From: Harmothoe impar
Lineage: Eukaryota; Annelida; Polychaeta; Phyllodocida; Polynoidae
DNA: 64,000 nt
Direction of reading: 5' to 3'
Assembly: GCA_947462335.1 (NCBI GenBank)
Contig: OX381720.1
Location: 60,536,233-60,600,232 of the forward strand
Part shown: piece by piece, positions 22,737-32,431 of the stretch
Layout: every line of letters begins with the position of its first letter
Position numbering within the stretch: position 1 is the first letter of the stretch
Translations under genes and position numbers: made by a program
Notes under the pieces: generated by a model
Databases searched by the model: none
Told to the model about the DNA's origin: nothing
The model's input: only the letters and a program-made list of their open reading frames with translations

Positions 22737-22940
22737 GGGGATCTGGTACCTAACAAAGACTGCAGGGTGAAGGTCCGAGGAAATTCTAATGCCCAAGGTG
22801 CGGAGGCCCAAGGCCCAGCTGGCCCACCCGCTGCCCAAGATGGAATAGTATCGGTGGCTAATAGCATGCTTACCGACCAACAGTTGGCACAGTATGTCCT
22901 TGACCAGCGGCCAGTTAACACTGTGCGACGAACTCGGCAG
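22737..22940 (+). CDS. Crypton/ZMYM-type domain gene, exon 2
   Basis: The exon is bounded by acceptor ttctacttttttcag (AG at 22,735-22,736) and donor CGGCAG|GTAGAATG at 22,941. Its 68 codons are in phase 0 with both neighbours. The first half is Gly/Ala/Pro-rich, a likely linker. The second half ends in DQRPVNTVRRTRQ, which leads into the DNA-binding domain of exon 3. In related proteins a basic stretch of this kind (NTKR..T...) precedes the same domain. Confidence 0.7.
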
Positions 22941-22954
22941 GTAGAATGAAAAAA

Positions 22955-23235
22955 TTGAAATTGCCAAAATCCGTTAAAAAAGTGTCAAAATAGCCTGTTT
23001 AATTTTTTTCTGTGCCAAAATCCGTTAAAAAAGTGTCAAAATAGCCTGTTTAATTTTTTTCTGTGCCAAAATCCGTTACAAAAGTGCCAAAATAGCCTGT
23101 TTAATTTTTCTGTGCCAAAATCCGTTAAAAAAGTGCCAAAATAGCCTGTTTATTTTTTTTCTGTGCCAAAATCCGTTAAAAAAGTGTCAAAATAGCCTGT
23201 TTAATTTTTTCTGTGCCAAAATCCGTTAAAAAAGT
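22955..23235 (+). repeat. Intron 2 minisatellite, same 51-bp family as intron 1
   Basis: About six units of the type tgtgccaaaatccgttaaaa aagtgtcaaaatagcctgttt plus T run occupy the intron between 22,941 and 23,257. They share the frame tgtgccaaaatcc..aatgtgtcaaaat..ctgtttaattttt with the intron 1 array. Confidence 0.9.
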
Positions 23236-23257
23236 GTCAAATTTTTTTTCTCTTCAG

Positions 23258-23440
23258 GTTATAACAAAGTTCGAAGAATGGCTTGCTGCTATCCACCTCG
23301 ATGGCCGACCCATCGAGGAAATGAACCCGACAAACCTGAATAATTATCTCAGCAACTACCTCCTGGTAGTGCGTAGACTAGACGGAGAAGACTTCGAGCC
23401 CGACACCCTAACAAGTATTCAGAGAAGAGTGGACAGGTAA
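23258..23440 (+). CDS. Crypton/ZMYM-type domain gene, exon 3
   Basis: After acceptor tttctcttcag (AG 23,256-23,257) the frame encodes a compact helical domain: FEEWLAAIHLDGRPIEEM, then LNNYLSNYLLVVRRLDGEDF and EPDTLTSIQRRVDR. The pattern W(x)n..I.E+..L..YL..+.L.VR+.DG..+EP.TL.S.QR is the N-terminal core-binding part of the domain found in ZMYM, QRICH1 and KCTD1-type proteins and in Crypton tyrosine recombinases (DUF3504-type, recalled). Its role there is DNA binding. The frame reaches TAA at 23,438. However, ACAG|GTAATT at 23,437 is a good donor, so the exon may instead end at 23,436 in phase 2. The catalytic half of the recombinase domain is not found downstream. The sequence tggacaggtaatttacgcca is duplicated in tandem, donor included. 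Confidence 0.7.
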   Translation, partial: VITKFEEWLAAIHLDGRPIEEMNPTNLNNYLSNYLLVVRRLDGEDFEPDTLTSIQRRVDR

Positions 23441-23469
23441 TTTACGCCACTGATGGACAGGTAATTTAC

Positions 23470-23545
23470 GCCACTGATTCGCGCCGGGCCGTGTTGTACG
23501 GCCTCTCGTGCTACGCACTCGAGGCCGTACAACACGCCCAGCGCT
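23470..23545. repeat. Hairpin GGCCGTGTTGTACGGCCT
   Basis: ggccgtgttgtacggcctc and gaggccgtacaacacgccc form a near-perfect stem. It is followed at 23,660-23,762 by an inverted copy of family H (see 3418-3786), so the space between exon 3 and the right inverted repeat is filled with repeats. Confidence 0.65.
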
Positions 23546-23765
23546 CATGGCCGTACACCCGTCCAGACGCTTTCCCGTGCAGTTTTGGTTTAATATTCAT
23601 CAACATTCCACTTAATTGCAAATTTACCGTGGTTAGATCAACAATTTTGTTGATTTGATAGGGCGTGAAATACGGGGGAGGGTTATTTCACGGGGGGGGG
23701 GGGTGTTAAATACGGCTTTCCTTGGTTAAGTCAATTGGAGTGCCGTATTCACCATGAAATATATA

Positions 23766-23817
23766 ATTAAGGTGGACATGTCATGGTACGTGGTTACATT
23801 TAGGTCAGTCTACCCTA
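23766..23817 (-). repeat. Right 52-bp inverted repeat of the Crypton-domain segment
   Basis: Reverse complement starts TAGGGTAGACTGACCTAAAT and ends CCACCTTAAT, 48/52 identical to 21,315-21,366 by eye. Together the two mark a 2.5-kb unit. Confidence 0.8.
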
Positions 23818-24070
23818 CCTTGGTCCCCTGTAGCAGGTAAGCCGTGCCTCCAGTTAGAGGTACGTCTGTGACGACCTCTGCGTTATGTCACCTCTTTAGT
23901 GATGTCAATCAGATTGAATTAGCAGCCCGGGTCCCCCCCCCTACCCCCCCCCCCCCCACCCCCCCCCCCCCCCCCGCTAACCCTGACACAAATCTCATTG
24001 TCCGGCGGGAGGTGAGGCAGCCTCACGCCGCCCAGCTGTCTCTTGTCAATCACGGCAACCCTGGGACCCT

Positions 24071-24228
24071 GTAAGGGCGGCATGATGCTTTAATGCATAA
24101 TGCTCTTTGGTCGTCATGATGCATTCATGCAGCCCTGGCGAGTAATTCGCCAGAGCTGCATTCATGCATCATGACGACCCTACACTCCCATAATGCAGCA
24201 ATGAAGTGTCGGCGACGTACTCACCAGG
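24071..24228. mobile_element. MITE family B, copy 5 (partial)
   Basis: Reads gtaagggcggcatgatgctt, then gtcgtcatgatgcattcatg and ggcgagtaattcgccag, but the right end is degraded. The 23,930-23,975 stretch before it is a C run. Confidence 0.65.
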
Positions 24229-24334
24229 TTAAATCGCTGTACCATGACAAGGTGTGCATGAATCCATGATATGACGTGGTGAATCGATAAGCTACAAACA
24301 TTGTTGATACCAATATATCTTATTCTTATTAAGT

Positions 24335-24396
24335 GGTTGACCTTGGTTGACCTTGGTTGACCTTGGTTGACCTTGGTTGACCTTGGTTGACCTTGG
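24335..24396. repeat. Six 10-bp repeats GGTTGACCTT (nuclear-receptor half-site)
   Basis: Six exact head-to-tail copies. On the minus strand each reads CCAAGGTCA, which matches the extended half-site bound by monomeric nuclear receptors such as ERR and NR5A (established motif). Function here is inferred only. Confidence 0.7.
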
Positions 24397-24826
24397 TGGT
24401 TAGAGGGTTAGGCCCGAGCCTAAGTCGGCCTTACATAACGCCGTCTGTTGGCCGGGCACGGGGCTCATTAGGCCCGTCCTAGGCCGCGGTAGTTAGAGCG
24501 GATCACCCCCCCCCCCCCCCCACACACACACACACCCTCCCCCCCCCCCCCCCCCCACGTGGTAGATTAGTACGTCATTAGTCTACAGTTACTATTCTAC
24601 ATTGAATGGTTGAGACTACATATTTTCATTCAGTATAAGCTATATCTGCTGGTGTCATTGATCCTACCGTATTTTATAGTAAAACATGTATTAATACTAA
24701 AGCAAATAGACTTGACTAATCACACACTAACTAACAGGAAACGTATAACTTTCTCATATCATGTTGATAAAAAATATGCATCTATAAATTAATGCAAACT
24801 GTATGCTAGCATAAGTCCAAATACTA

Positions 24827-24994
24827 CACAGCCAAAAACAATCATCTCATTTCAAGAAAATAAGTTTATTAAACTCGACTGGCGGACAGACCACTTGTGT
24901 TAAGAAAAAAAATATTCTTAAAACAAGTGGTTTGTCCGCCAGTCGCGTTTAATAATCTTATCTTCTTGAAATGAGATTATTATTTTTGGCTGTG
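24827..24994. mobile_element. Palindromic MITE with TA target site (family F)
   Basis: Left arm cacagccaaaaacaatcatc is mirrored by the right arm ending ttatttttggctgtg. The inner arms aaactcgactggcggacaga and ctgtccgccagtcgcgttt-like sequence also pair, so almost the whole 168 bp is one hairpin. TA lies on both sides, as for Tc1/mariner-type elements. Confidence 0.75.
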
Positions 24995-25294
24995 TACATA
25001 TACTCATATCTCAGACTTGCTGTTACCGACATAATACAGGACCTGTCCCTGTCAGTTGCAGTCAAAATAAACATATTTGAATTGAATTGAGTTGAATTGT
25101 AATACATGTCAAGTATCAAGTATTTCCTGGCTTAAAGGTACCTAATGTTTAGAATTGCTCCCAGTATTATCACTTCTGTCCAAGTTATGGATCGTGAAAA
25201 CAGCAGCATTTTTATTTATAAATATGAAGAATATAACATTTTATATCAGATTTATCACCTGATGATGACAACACCTCTGAGGAAACACTGTGAT

Positions 25295-26935
25295 CAATAT
25301 AGGGTTACATTAAAGCAGCATGCTGCCCTCACAGGGTTACATCAAAGCAGCATGCTGCCCTTACAGGGTTACATTAAAGCAGCATGCAGCCCTTACAGGG
25401 TTACATTAAAGCAGCATGCTACCCTTACAGGGTTACATTAAAGCACTATGTTGCCCTTACAGGGTTACATTAAAGCAGCATGCTACCCTTACAGGGTTAC
25501 ATTAAAGCAGCATGCTACCCTTACAGGGTTACATTAAAGCAGCATGCTGCCCTCACAGGGTTAACATGAGGCATTGTGCTGTCCTTACAGGGTTACATTT
25601 AAGCAGCATGCTGCCCTTACAGGGTTACATTAAAGCAGCATGCTGCCTTTACAGGGTTAACATGAGGCATCATGCCGCCCTTACAGGGTTAAGGCACTAT
25701 ACTGCCCTTACAGGGTTACATTAAAGCAGCATGCTGCCCGTACAGGGTTACATTAGAGCACCCTGCTGCCCTTACAGGGTTACATTAAAGCAGTATGCTG
25801 CCCTTACAGAGTTACATTAAAGCGGCATGCTACCCTTACAGGGTTACATAAAAGCAGCATGCTGCCCTTACAGGGTTACATTTAAGCAGCATGCTGCCCT
25901 TACAGGGTTACATTAAAGCAGCATGCTGCCCCTACAGGGTTACATTAAAGCAGCATGCTGCCCTTACAGGGTTACATTAAAGCAGCATACTGCCCGTACA
26001 GGGTTACATTAAAGCAGCATGCTGCCCTTACAGGGTTACATTAAAGCAGCATGCTGCCCTTACAGGGTTACATTAAAGCCCCCTGCTGCCCTTACAGGGT
26101 TACATTAAAGCAGCATGCTGCCCTTACAGGGTTACATTAAAGCAGCATGCAGCCCTTACCGGGTTACATAAAAGCAGCATGCTGCCCTTACAGGGTTACA
26201 TCAGAGCAGCATGCTGCCCGTACAGGACTACATTAAAGCAGAATGCTGCCCTTACAGGGTTACATTAAAGCAGCATGCTGCCTGTACAGGGTTACATTAA
26301 AGCAGCATGCTGCCCTTACAGGGTTACATTAAAGCAGCATACTGCCCTAACAGGGTTACATTAAAGCAGCATGCTGCCCTTACAGGGCTACATTAAAGCA
26401 GCATGCTGCCCTTACAGGGTTACATTAAAGCAGCATGCTGCCCTTACAGGGCTACATTAAAGCAGCATGCTGCCCTTACAGGGTTATATTAAAGCAGCAT
26501 GCTGCCCTTACAGGGTTAACATGAGGCATCATGCTGCCCTTACAGGGTTACATTAAAGCAGTATGCTGCCCTTACAGGGTTACATCAGAGCAGCATGCTG
26601 CCCTTACAGGGTTACATTAAAGCAGCATGCTGCCCTTACAGGGTTACATTAAAGCAGCATGCTGCCCTTACAGGGTTACATTAATGCAGCATGCTGCCCT
26701 TACAGGGTTACATTAAAGCAGCATGCTGCCCTTACAGGGTTACATTAAAGCAGCATGCTGCCCTTACAGGGTTACATTAAAGCAGCATGCTGCCCTTACA
26801 GGGTTACATTAAAGCAGCATGCTGCCCTTACAGGGTCACATTAAAGCAGCATGCTGCCCTTACAGGGTTACATTAAAGCAGCATACTGCCCTACAGGGTT
26901 ACATCAAAGCAGCATGCTGCCCTTACAGGGTTACA
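25295..26935. repeat. 32-bp satellite array, about 51 units
   Basis: The unit is ttacattaaagcagcatgct gcccttacaggg. Its core GCAGCATGCTGC is palindromic. Units differ by few bases. Several carry ...aacatgaggcatcatgccgccc..., which is the end of MITE family B. The family B right end (for example attaaagcactatgcagccctta at 7604 and cagagggtta at 31,271) aligns along the whole unit, so the array seems to have grown from a MITE end. There are no unique spacers. Confidence 0.95.
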
Positions 26936-27004
26936 GGTATACCAGTGCTGTAGGGTACCTACTAATGAGGAGGGGCAGGGCACAGAGCGGTCAGTGTCAA
27001 ACCA

Positions 27005-27243
27005 TTAACCCTTTAGGGACCGCATAGTGCTTTAATGTGCTACGAGTTCTGTCGCCATCATGCATGAATACAGTCATCGTGAGTAACAAGGTTGCATTGA
27101 TGCATCATGCCGACCCTTCTGGAGGTACACATCCCGGAGGGTTTGACATGATGCATCAATGCACTCGCCAAGACAGCATTGATGCATCATGCTGACCTGG
27201 ACCTGATCATGAATAAATGGTCAATTGGCCCTTAAAGGGTTAA
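27005..27243. mobile_element. MITE family B, copy 6
   Basis: TTAACCCTTTAGGGACCGCA at the left and GGCCCTTAAAGGGTTAA at the right, i.e. TTAA at both ends. Internal gcatcatg hairpins are partly eroded. It lies 70 bp from the satellite array. Confidence 0.75.
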
Positions 27244-27530
27244 CGTGGATCGTCATAATTAACGTCCCTGGGACCCCCCCCCCCCACACACACACACCCT
27301 GACATGCACAACACTGGGGTCCACCATGCCATGTTTCTAAATATCTCTGCCGCAACCATAAATTAAATGTGTTTGACTTCAACTTCAACTATACCTCTTT
27401 CCTTTTTTAGGGTGCGGGGCCAACATTATCTTTCTACGTTTTTGTATCAGTTATATATCCCGGTTGGGATAGGTGCCATATCCACTTTACAAAGCCATCG
27501 TAGGTTCTTGCCAGCTATGATTTAGCATAT

Positions 27531-27604
27531 ATGTCTGTCTGTCTGTCTGTCTCTGGGTCTGTCTCTGTCTCTGTCTCTCTGTCTCGCTCTCTCTGTCTGT
27601 CTGC

Positions 27605-27695
<91 letters not shown>
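27531..27695. repeat. TGTC / CT microsatellite
   Basis: (tgtc)n followed by (ct)n. It is followed by acgttatgtaacgttatataacgtt, a small repeat of aacgttat. Confidence 0.9.
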
Positions 27696-27832
27696 CATAG
27701 AGAAACGTTATGTAACGTTATATAACGTTTTTTGTTTACTTGGTTTGCCTGGAATTTCACAAACCCAGGTTGTTAAAAAACAAGCACTCCCTAAACACAG
27801 GATAACAATAATGCACACTAGGGCCCAAAAAG

Positions 27833-27984
27833 AGGTTTGTTTCAGGTAACATGACAAGAAAATGCATGGTCGGTAGGTCAGATTTAAAAAGGGTAAAAAT
27901 ACGATTTTGTTTTCAAAATTGCTTAAAAAAACGTAGGGTCGGCCCTGTTTAGATAGGGTCGGTCGGGTGACCTGAAACAAACCT
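27833..27984. mobile_element. MITE family L, copy 2
   Basis: aggtttgtttcaggtaacat on the left and gggtgacctgaaacaaacct on the right. The interior words tcggtaggtcag and tagggtcggccctgtttag match the 15.8-kb copy in inverted orientation. Confidence 0.75.
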
Positions 27985-28124
27985 TCTATTCTTTTGGCCT
28001 AATACCTGTCTGTCTGCCCCATCTCTGCTATACGCCACACGTGCCTGCCCGCCCCCTGTAGGCAGGACTCAGCACTAATTATACCCGGATGTTCGCTCAT
28101 TAACCACGCAGGTCACACACAAAG

Positions 28125-28165
28125 GACGCGCATGCGCCGCGGGTCACGTGGTCATGTGACCTGAT
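28125..28165. promoter_or_regulatory. NRF1-like and CLEAR/E-box-like motifs
   Basis: CGCGCATGCGCC (NRF1-like, one mismatch) is followed by the imperfect palindrome GGTCACGTGGTCATGTGACC, which contains a CACGTG E-box. No start codon with a long frame follows, so this is only a motif observation. A G-run tract is at 28,208-28,237. Confidence 0.25.
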
Positions 28166-28356
28166 CATGTGACAGGTATAAGGTTGATACCGAGGCTGCA
28201 TGACTGCGGGGGGGGGGCTGGAGGGGGGAGGGGGGGGTAAGTATGGCTGCGTCTATTGATGTTATCTATTCCATAATTCAGGTATATATAGCTTATAGTT
28301 GGGGATCAAGGCAGTAGGCGGCAGGGGGTAGTTCAATTCAAGGTCTCCCCTAGGGC

Positions 28357-28885
28357 ACTGTAAATAGTTAGTGTAGGTACACAGTAGAATGTCCTGTAGA
28401 TCTACAGTAGAATCTACTGTAGAATGGATTTACAGTAGAATATATTTTCCTACAATGAACTGTAGGCTGTGTCTCACGACCTTGAGCCAATGTTTTTGTC
28501 TCTGATCGGGTGCCGTCTCTGACCGGGTGCGGTCTCTGACCAGGTGCCGTCTCTGACCAGGTGTCAGAAAAAGGTGTTTTAAAAAGAATTATACTCATGT
28601 ATATAAGGATTTGTAAAAACGTTATTGCGGTTGTTATATAATTATAATTATAATTACAATTAGCCTCCTGCTGTTGGTATTTTGACCTTATCAAGCCAAG
28701 CCGGTCAGAGACGGCACCCGGTCAGAGACAGCACCCGGTCAGAGACGGCACCCGGTCAGAGACGGCACCCGGTCAGAGACGGCACCCGGTCAGAGACGGC
28801 ACCCAGTCAGAGACAAAAACATTGGCCCAAGGTCGTGAGACACAGCCTGTACATCTACAGTACACCTACAAATTTGGCAGCCAAC
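28357..28885. mobile_element. Palindromic element G, interrupted by MITE family A
   Basis: The left part (cactgtaaatagttagtgta, acagtagaat, tctacagtagaatctactgt) and the right part (tgtacatctacagtacacc, aactttttacactggg) are diverged inverted copies. Related sequence is at 30,605-30,740 and 42,098-42,140. A family A element sits in the middle. Confidence 0.55.
28465..28847. mobile_element. MITE family A, copy 4 (nested)
   Basis: Exact family termini with TGTA on both sides (28,461-28,464; 28,848-28,851). The right arm has about six copies of ggtcagagacggcacccg and the left arm about three or four of the inverted unit. Confidence 0.9.
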
Positions 28886-29098
28886 TTTTTACACTGGGCC
28901 TTTCTCTCTCACAAGCATATAAATAGATAAATGTGTAATAAACACTGACCTTCTCAACATGAAACACCGTGGTGTTAAAGATGCGTAGCTTGTGGACAGC
29001 AATGTAGACACATTTCCTCATGGAGAGTACATCAACAATTAGACCTGTAAAAAGATGACTTCAAAATGGGCAAATAAGGTGAACAATGTTCCACTTAA

Positions 29099-30004
29099 GG
29101 TGGGTCGCTACCCTTTGATCAAAGTTAACAGAATCTCTCTATTTTTTCCCTACATGCAGTCTAGATCATATAGAATCGGAAAATGAAAAGAAAAATGGGG
29201 GGTCCCGAGCTACTTTTTAAGTTACAGATTTTTGAAAAATTAAAGTATTTTCATTTTTCACAAAAATATAGAAAAAAATGTGAAAACTTCCACGATTTTT
29301 TTTCATATCAACAGTTATGCACAGAAATGTAAAACTTCACATGTGAAGCGCCTATATGTTCCACTTTACTGCAAAAATAATTTTACAGTTGTATGCAATG
29401 GCATTCTGGGTAAAAATATGATGTTTCCGGAAAGAATAGGAACAAATTTTCATTATTTTGTAGCTTTATTAGCTAAAAATAGTATTCAAAATTAACAGAA
29501 TTTTTTTAAACTCTCTCAAAAAATAGTTAAGATCATTTGCTAACATATAGAAGTGCTTTTGATAGGGGGTCCCGGGCATATTTTTAGTTTTTTTTGGCCT
29601 TTGAAGTTAAAAAATGGTGCAAAAATCGTCAAAATCTTATATTTAATGCCTAAAATGTTGGGTAAAACGGCAAGAATCAGGGTATAAAATGGTTGTTCTT
29701 CATACCTTTGGTTACTGCAAGCAATGTAATGGCATTTATACCAACCTAGATAATGATTTATTGATTAGTAATTCCAATTTTTTAGCTAATGTCAAAAATA
29801 GCAAATATTATCAGCTACAAATATATCAAATATTCAAAGTCCAATAAAAAGCTCAATTTTTCTCAAAAACGTCTAAATTTTGGATATTGCTTAGTCAGCA
29901 TATATATGTACCCAGTGAGTAAATATCAGCTCATTCTAAGCCATTTAAGCTATATGCGCAGATACCTGCGCAGTGTGTCCATATTCAAGAGGTAGCGACC
30001 CACC
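29099..30004. mobile_element. 906-bp AT-rich element with 14-bp inverted ends and TTAA
   Basis: GGTGGGTCGCTACC at 29,099-29,112 is perfectly inverted at 29,991-30,004, and TTAA lies directly outside both (29,095-29,098; 30,005-30,008). The inside is very AT-rich with no convincing frame. gggggtcccg followed by a T-rich run occurs twice (29,198 and 29,564). TTAA target sites are typical of piggyBac elements. The termini do not resemble the usual CCC start, so the superfamily is uncertain. Confidence 0.7.
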
Positions 30005-30094
30005 TTAATCCATTACATTGACAGTTCCAAGAAAGAGGTCATTCCTAAAACAGTCATTCGACATGAGTGAAACTTTTTTTTAGGAAGCAAATCT

Positions 30095-30420
30095 TCATTG
30101 GGGGGGGGGGGGGGGGGGGTAGGGGGGGGGGGGCAACTCCCACCCATTTTCCGCATCGGCTTTTATGCACAATGTATGTACACGCTTATATTAGAAGTGT
30201 ATAGAAAAGTACTATTTGAGCCCCTTTAGTTTTGATTGGGCCAGGCCCCTCTGCCCCCACTTATCCCTATTCGAGAGATGCAAAGATTAGAAATTGTGTA
30301 GAATACATTGGAGGTCTTGACAAATTTTGCGGGGGGGGGGGCAGACATATTCAGGCCCCCCCCCTCCTCAGTGATTAAGGGGGCCCGGGCCCCCTGCCCC
30401 CCCTTTCCTTCTCCACTGTG
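30095..30420. repeat. G/C-run region
   Basis: Runs of G at 30,100-30,133 and 30,331-30,342 and C runs at 30,357-30,363 with unique sequence between. No gene is seen from 30,010 to 30,500. Confidence 0.6.
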
Positions 30421-30502
30421 AATTGATGCAGTTACATGTGTAAGGTGAATAGTTACCGTGTCCCCTTCACGTAGCGACTTAGGTAGCAGCCAGTGTCAGG
30501 TG

Positions 30503-30562
30503 TGGGATGTAGCTCAGTGGTAGAGCACCCGCTTCGGGGTTTAAGGCTCCGGTTCGGCTTCC
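30503..30562 (+). ncRNA. tRNA-like SINE head
   Basis: gggatgtagctcagtggtag and agcaccc.. match the 5' half of many tRNAs including the A box. A degraded B-box-like ggttcggcttcc follows at 30,551-30,562. It is probably a tRNA-derived SINE remnant. A functional cloverleaf is not formed. Confidence 0.5.
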
Positions 30563-30740
30563 AATATGAACAAAAACACACTTCTGAGACCTTTACCAGT
30601 GTACCAAACGTACACTGTAAAAAAGTTGGTTGCCATTTTTGTAGGTGTACAGTAGATACTACTGTAGGTGTACAGTTTGTTGTAGGTAAACAGTAGAATC
30701 TACTGTAAATCAGTAGATTCTACTATAGATCAACAGTATA

Positions 30741-30872
30741 GCCTCGGCCCAGATGTCACCCTGTAAAAGACATCACCCGGTCAAAGACGTCACCCGGTCA
30801 AAGACGTCACCCGGTCAAAGACGTCACCTGGTCAAAGACTATCCAATTGTTACAAAGTCGTGAGACGAAGCC
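30741..30872. mobile_element. Family A-related MITE, copy 5 (diverged)
   Basis: Four copies of catcacccggtcaaagacgt-type units followed by acaaagtcgtgagacgaagcc, which is a diverged family A right end. The left end is eroded. Confidence 0.6.
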
Positions 30873-31024
30873 ATAGGTAAAATACATACATATAGGTGTC
30901 TTGTTTCAATTAGATGGGAAACAAAAGGAGATCAGTGATTGGTTATTGGTGCCTGGTCAGTAGGTGTATCAGGTTTAGGTGCTACGGAGGCCGCAGGGTG
31001 GCAGCACTGGTGCAGCAGTAGTGT

Positions 31025-31280
31025 AGCCCTTTAAGGACGGCATGATGCCTTAAACTGGCCTTCATTTGTCGTCATGATGCACTGATGCAAACTGCCAGGA
31101 GGTAACATGCCAGCGATGCATAAGTGCATCATGCCGGCTCCTCAGGAGTGGGTTAACCCCGTGGGGTTGGCATGATGCATGAATGCAGCCCTGGCGAGTT
31201 ACTCGCCAGGGCTGCATTCATGCATCATGCCGACCAAAGGGAATAATGCATTAACGCGCTATGCTGGCCCCAGAGGGTTA
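31025..31280. mobile_element. MITE family B, copy 7
   Basis: agccctttaaggacggcatg at the left, inner hairpin ggcgagttactcgcc at 31,192-31,206, and ends ctggccccagagggtta. A C run and CACA tract follow at 31,427-31,450. Confidence 0.8.
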
Positions 31281-31643
31281 CCACAGTAAATATATAATGT
31301 CGATGGATCAGGTAATTACCTGCGCGCTGTAATAGGAGCCTACATAAAAAGCCCACCTGGACGTCAATTATTCATCTGCTGCTAAACTCTCCCGTGGGAA
31401 CCACCCCGGCCGCCTACCTACCTACCCCCCCCCCCCCCCCCCACACACACACCGCCACACCCCTAACAGGCCATTCTGAGGCCGAGCCAGACCGACACAT
31501 CCCTCTCTGAGTGGTTTAATCTATAACAAAGGCTCTGTCTTTGTCTCTGTCCTGTCCCTCTGTATATGTCTGTCTCTCCCTGTCTCTGTCTCTCTGTGTT
31601 TCTCTCTTTACCGCTCTCCTGTCCTCTCACTCTGACTAATATA

Positions 31644-32026
31644 TAGCTACAGTCTTTGCGAAAACTTTTTCATCCCACAGGACTTTCGGTCCTGCAAATT
31701 TTCAATGTTGCAGGACCGGCTACATTTTTGAAGCACCGGATAGCCACATATCTGACAATTTATGTACTTTAAGTATACATTTTTTTGTCCATTGAAAACA
31801 TATTTTATTTGTATTCATCTATGGCTAAATCAGGATAAATACATAGATTTACACAATACATTGACAAACATATTTCAGGTTTAGAGACCAACTAAATTAT
31901 TTTAGTTCAGAAAAGCCCTACATACGACTGGACATTCGGTCCTGCTACACTTGTAAATCTGCTGGACCAGTGGCATTTTAGGAGGACATTGCCACTGTCC
32001 TGCAGGTTTCGCAAAGACTGTAGCTA
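31644..32026. mobile_element. MITE family P, copy 1
   Basis: tagctacagtctttgcgaaa at the left is mirrored by tttcgcaaagactgtagcta at the right. Inside, ggaccggctac and cggtcctgc words form secondary inverted pairs. A second copy in the opposite orientation is at 37,325-37,640. Confidence 0.8.
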
Positions 32027-32431
32027 GCTCTCTATCCTGTCCCTTTCCCTCTCCCTGTTTAGGGGCGGTCCATAAGGCACATCAGAGGGGACGGAACTGG
32101 GGGGGGGGGGTGGTCAGAGTGTGACACACAATGATGAAGGTCTGGGGAAAAGCCTGACAGGGGGTGGGTGGGTGTTCAGAATGGTCGATTTTTGTGTGAA
32201 GTAATTTATGGCTAAAGGTGACATTCTTGAGATTTTCATGGTCATGCCGTTTATTGAGGCTGAAACATTGTGTGTGAGGGATTGTTTAATTAGACTAGAG
32301 CTAAGACTATGGTCAAAGAACCTTGTGGATGGCTAATTTTGTGCATTATGCTATATAGAAACAGAGGAATAATAGTTACTTCCTCGTGACCTGTATGGAA
32401 GCTCACTTGCTGATCAATCAGAAGCCACTCA

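Noticed and set aside
25295..26935. CRISPR-like array
   Set aside because: The repeats are contiguous without unique spacers, and the setting is eukaryotic. It is a satellite.
30503..30562. Functional tRNA gene
   Set aside because: The 3' half does not form a T arm and acceptor stem. It is a tRNA-derived SINE remnant.
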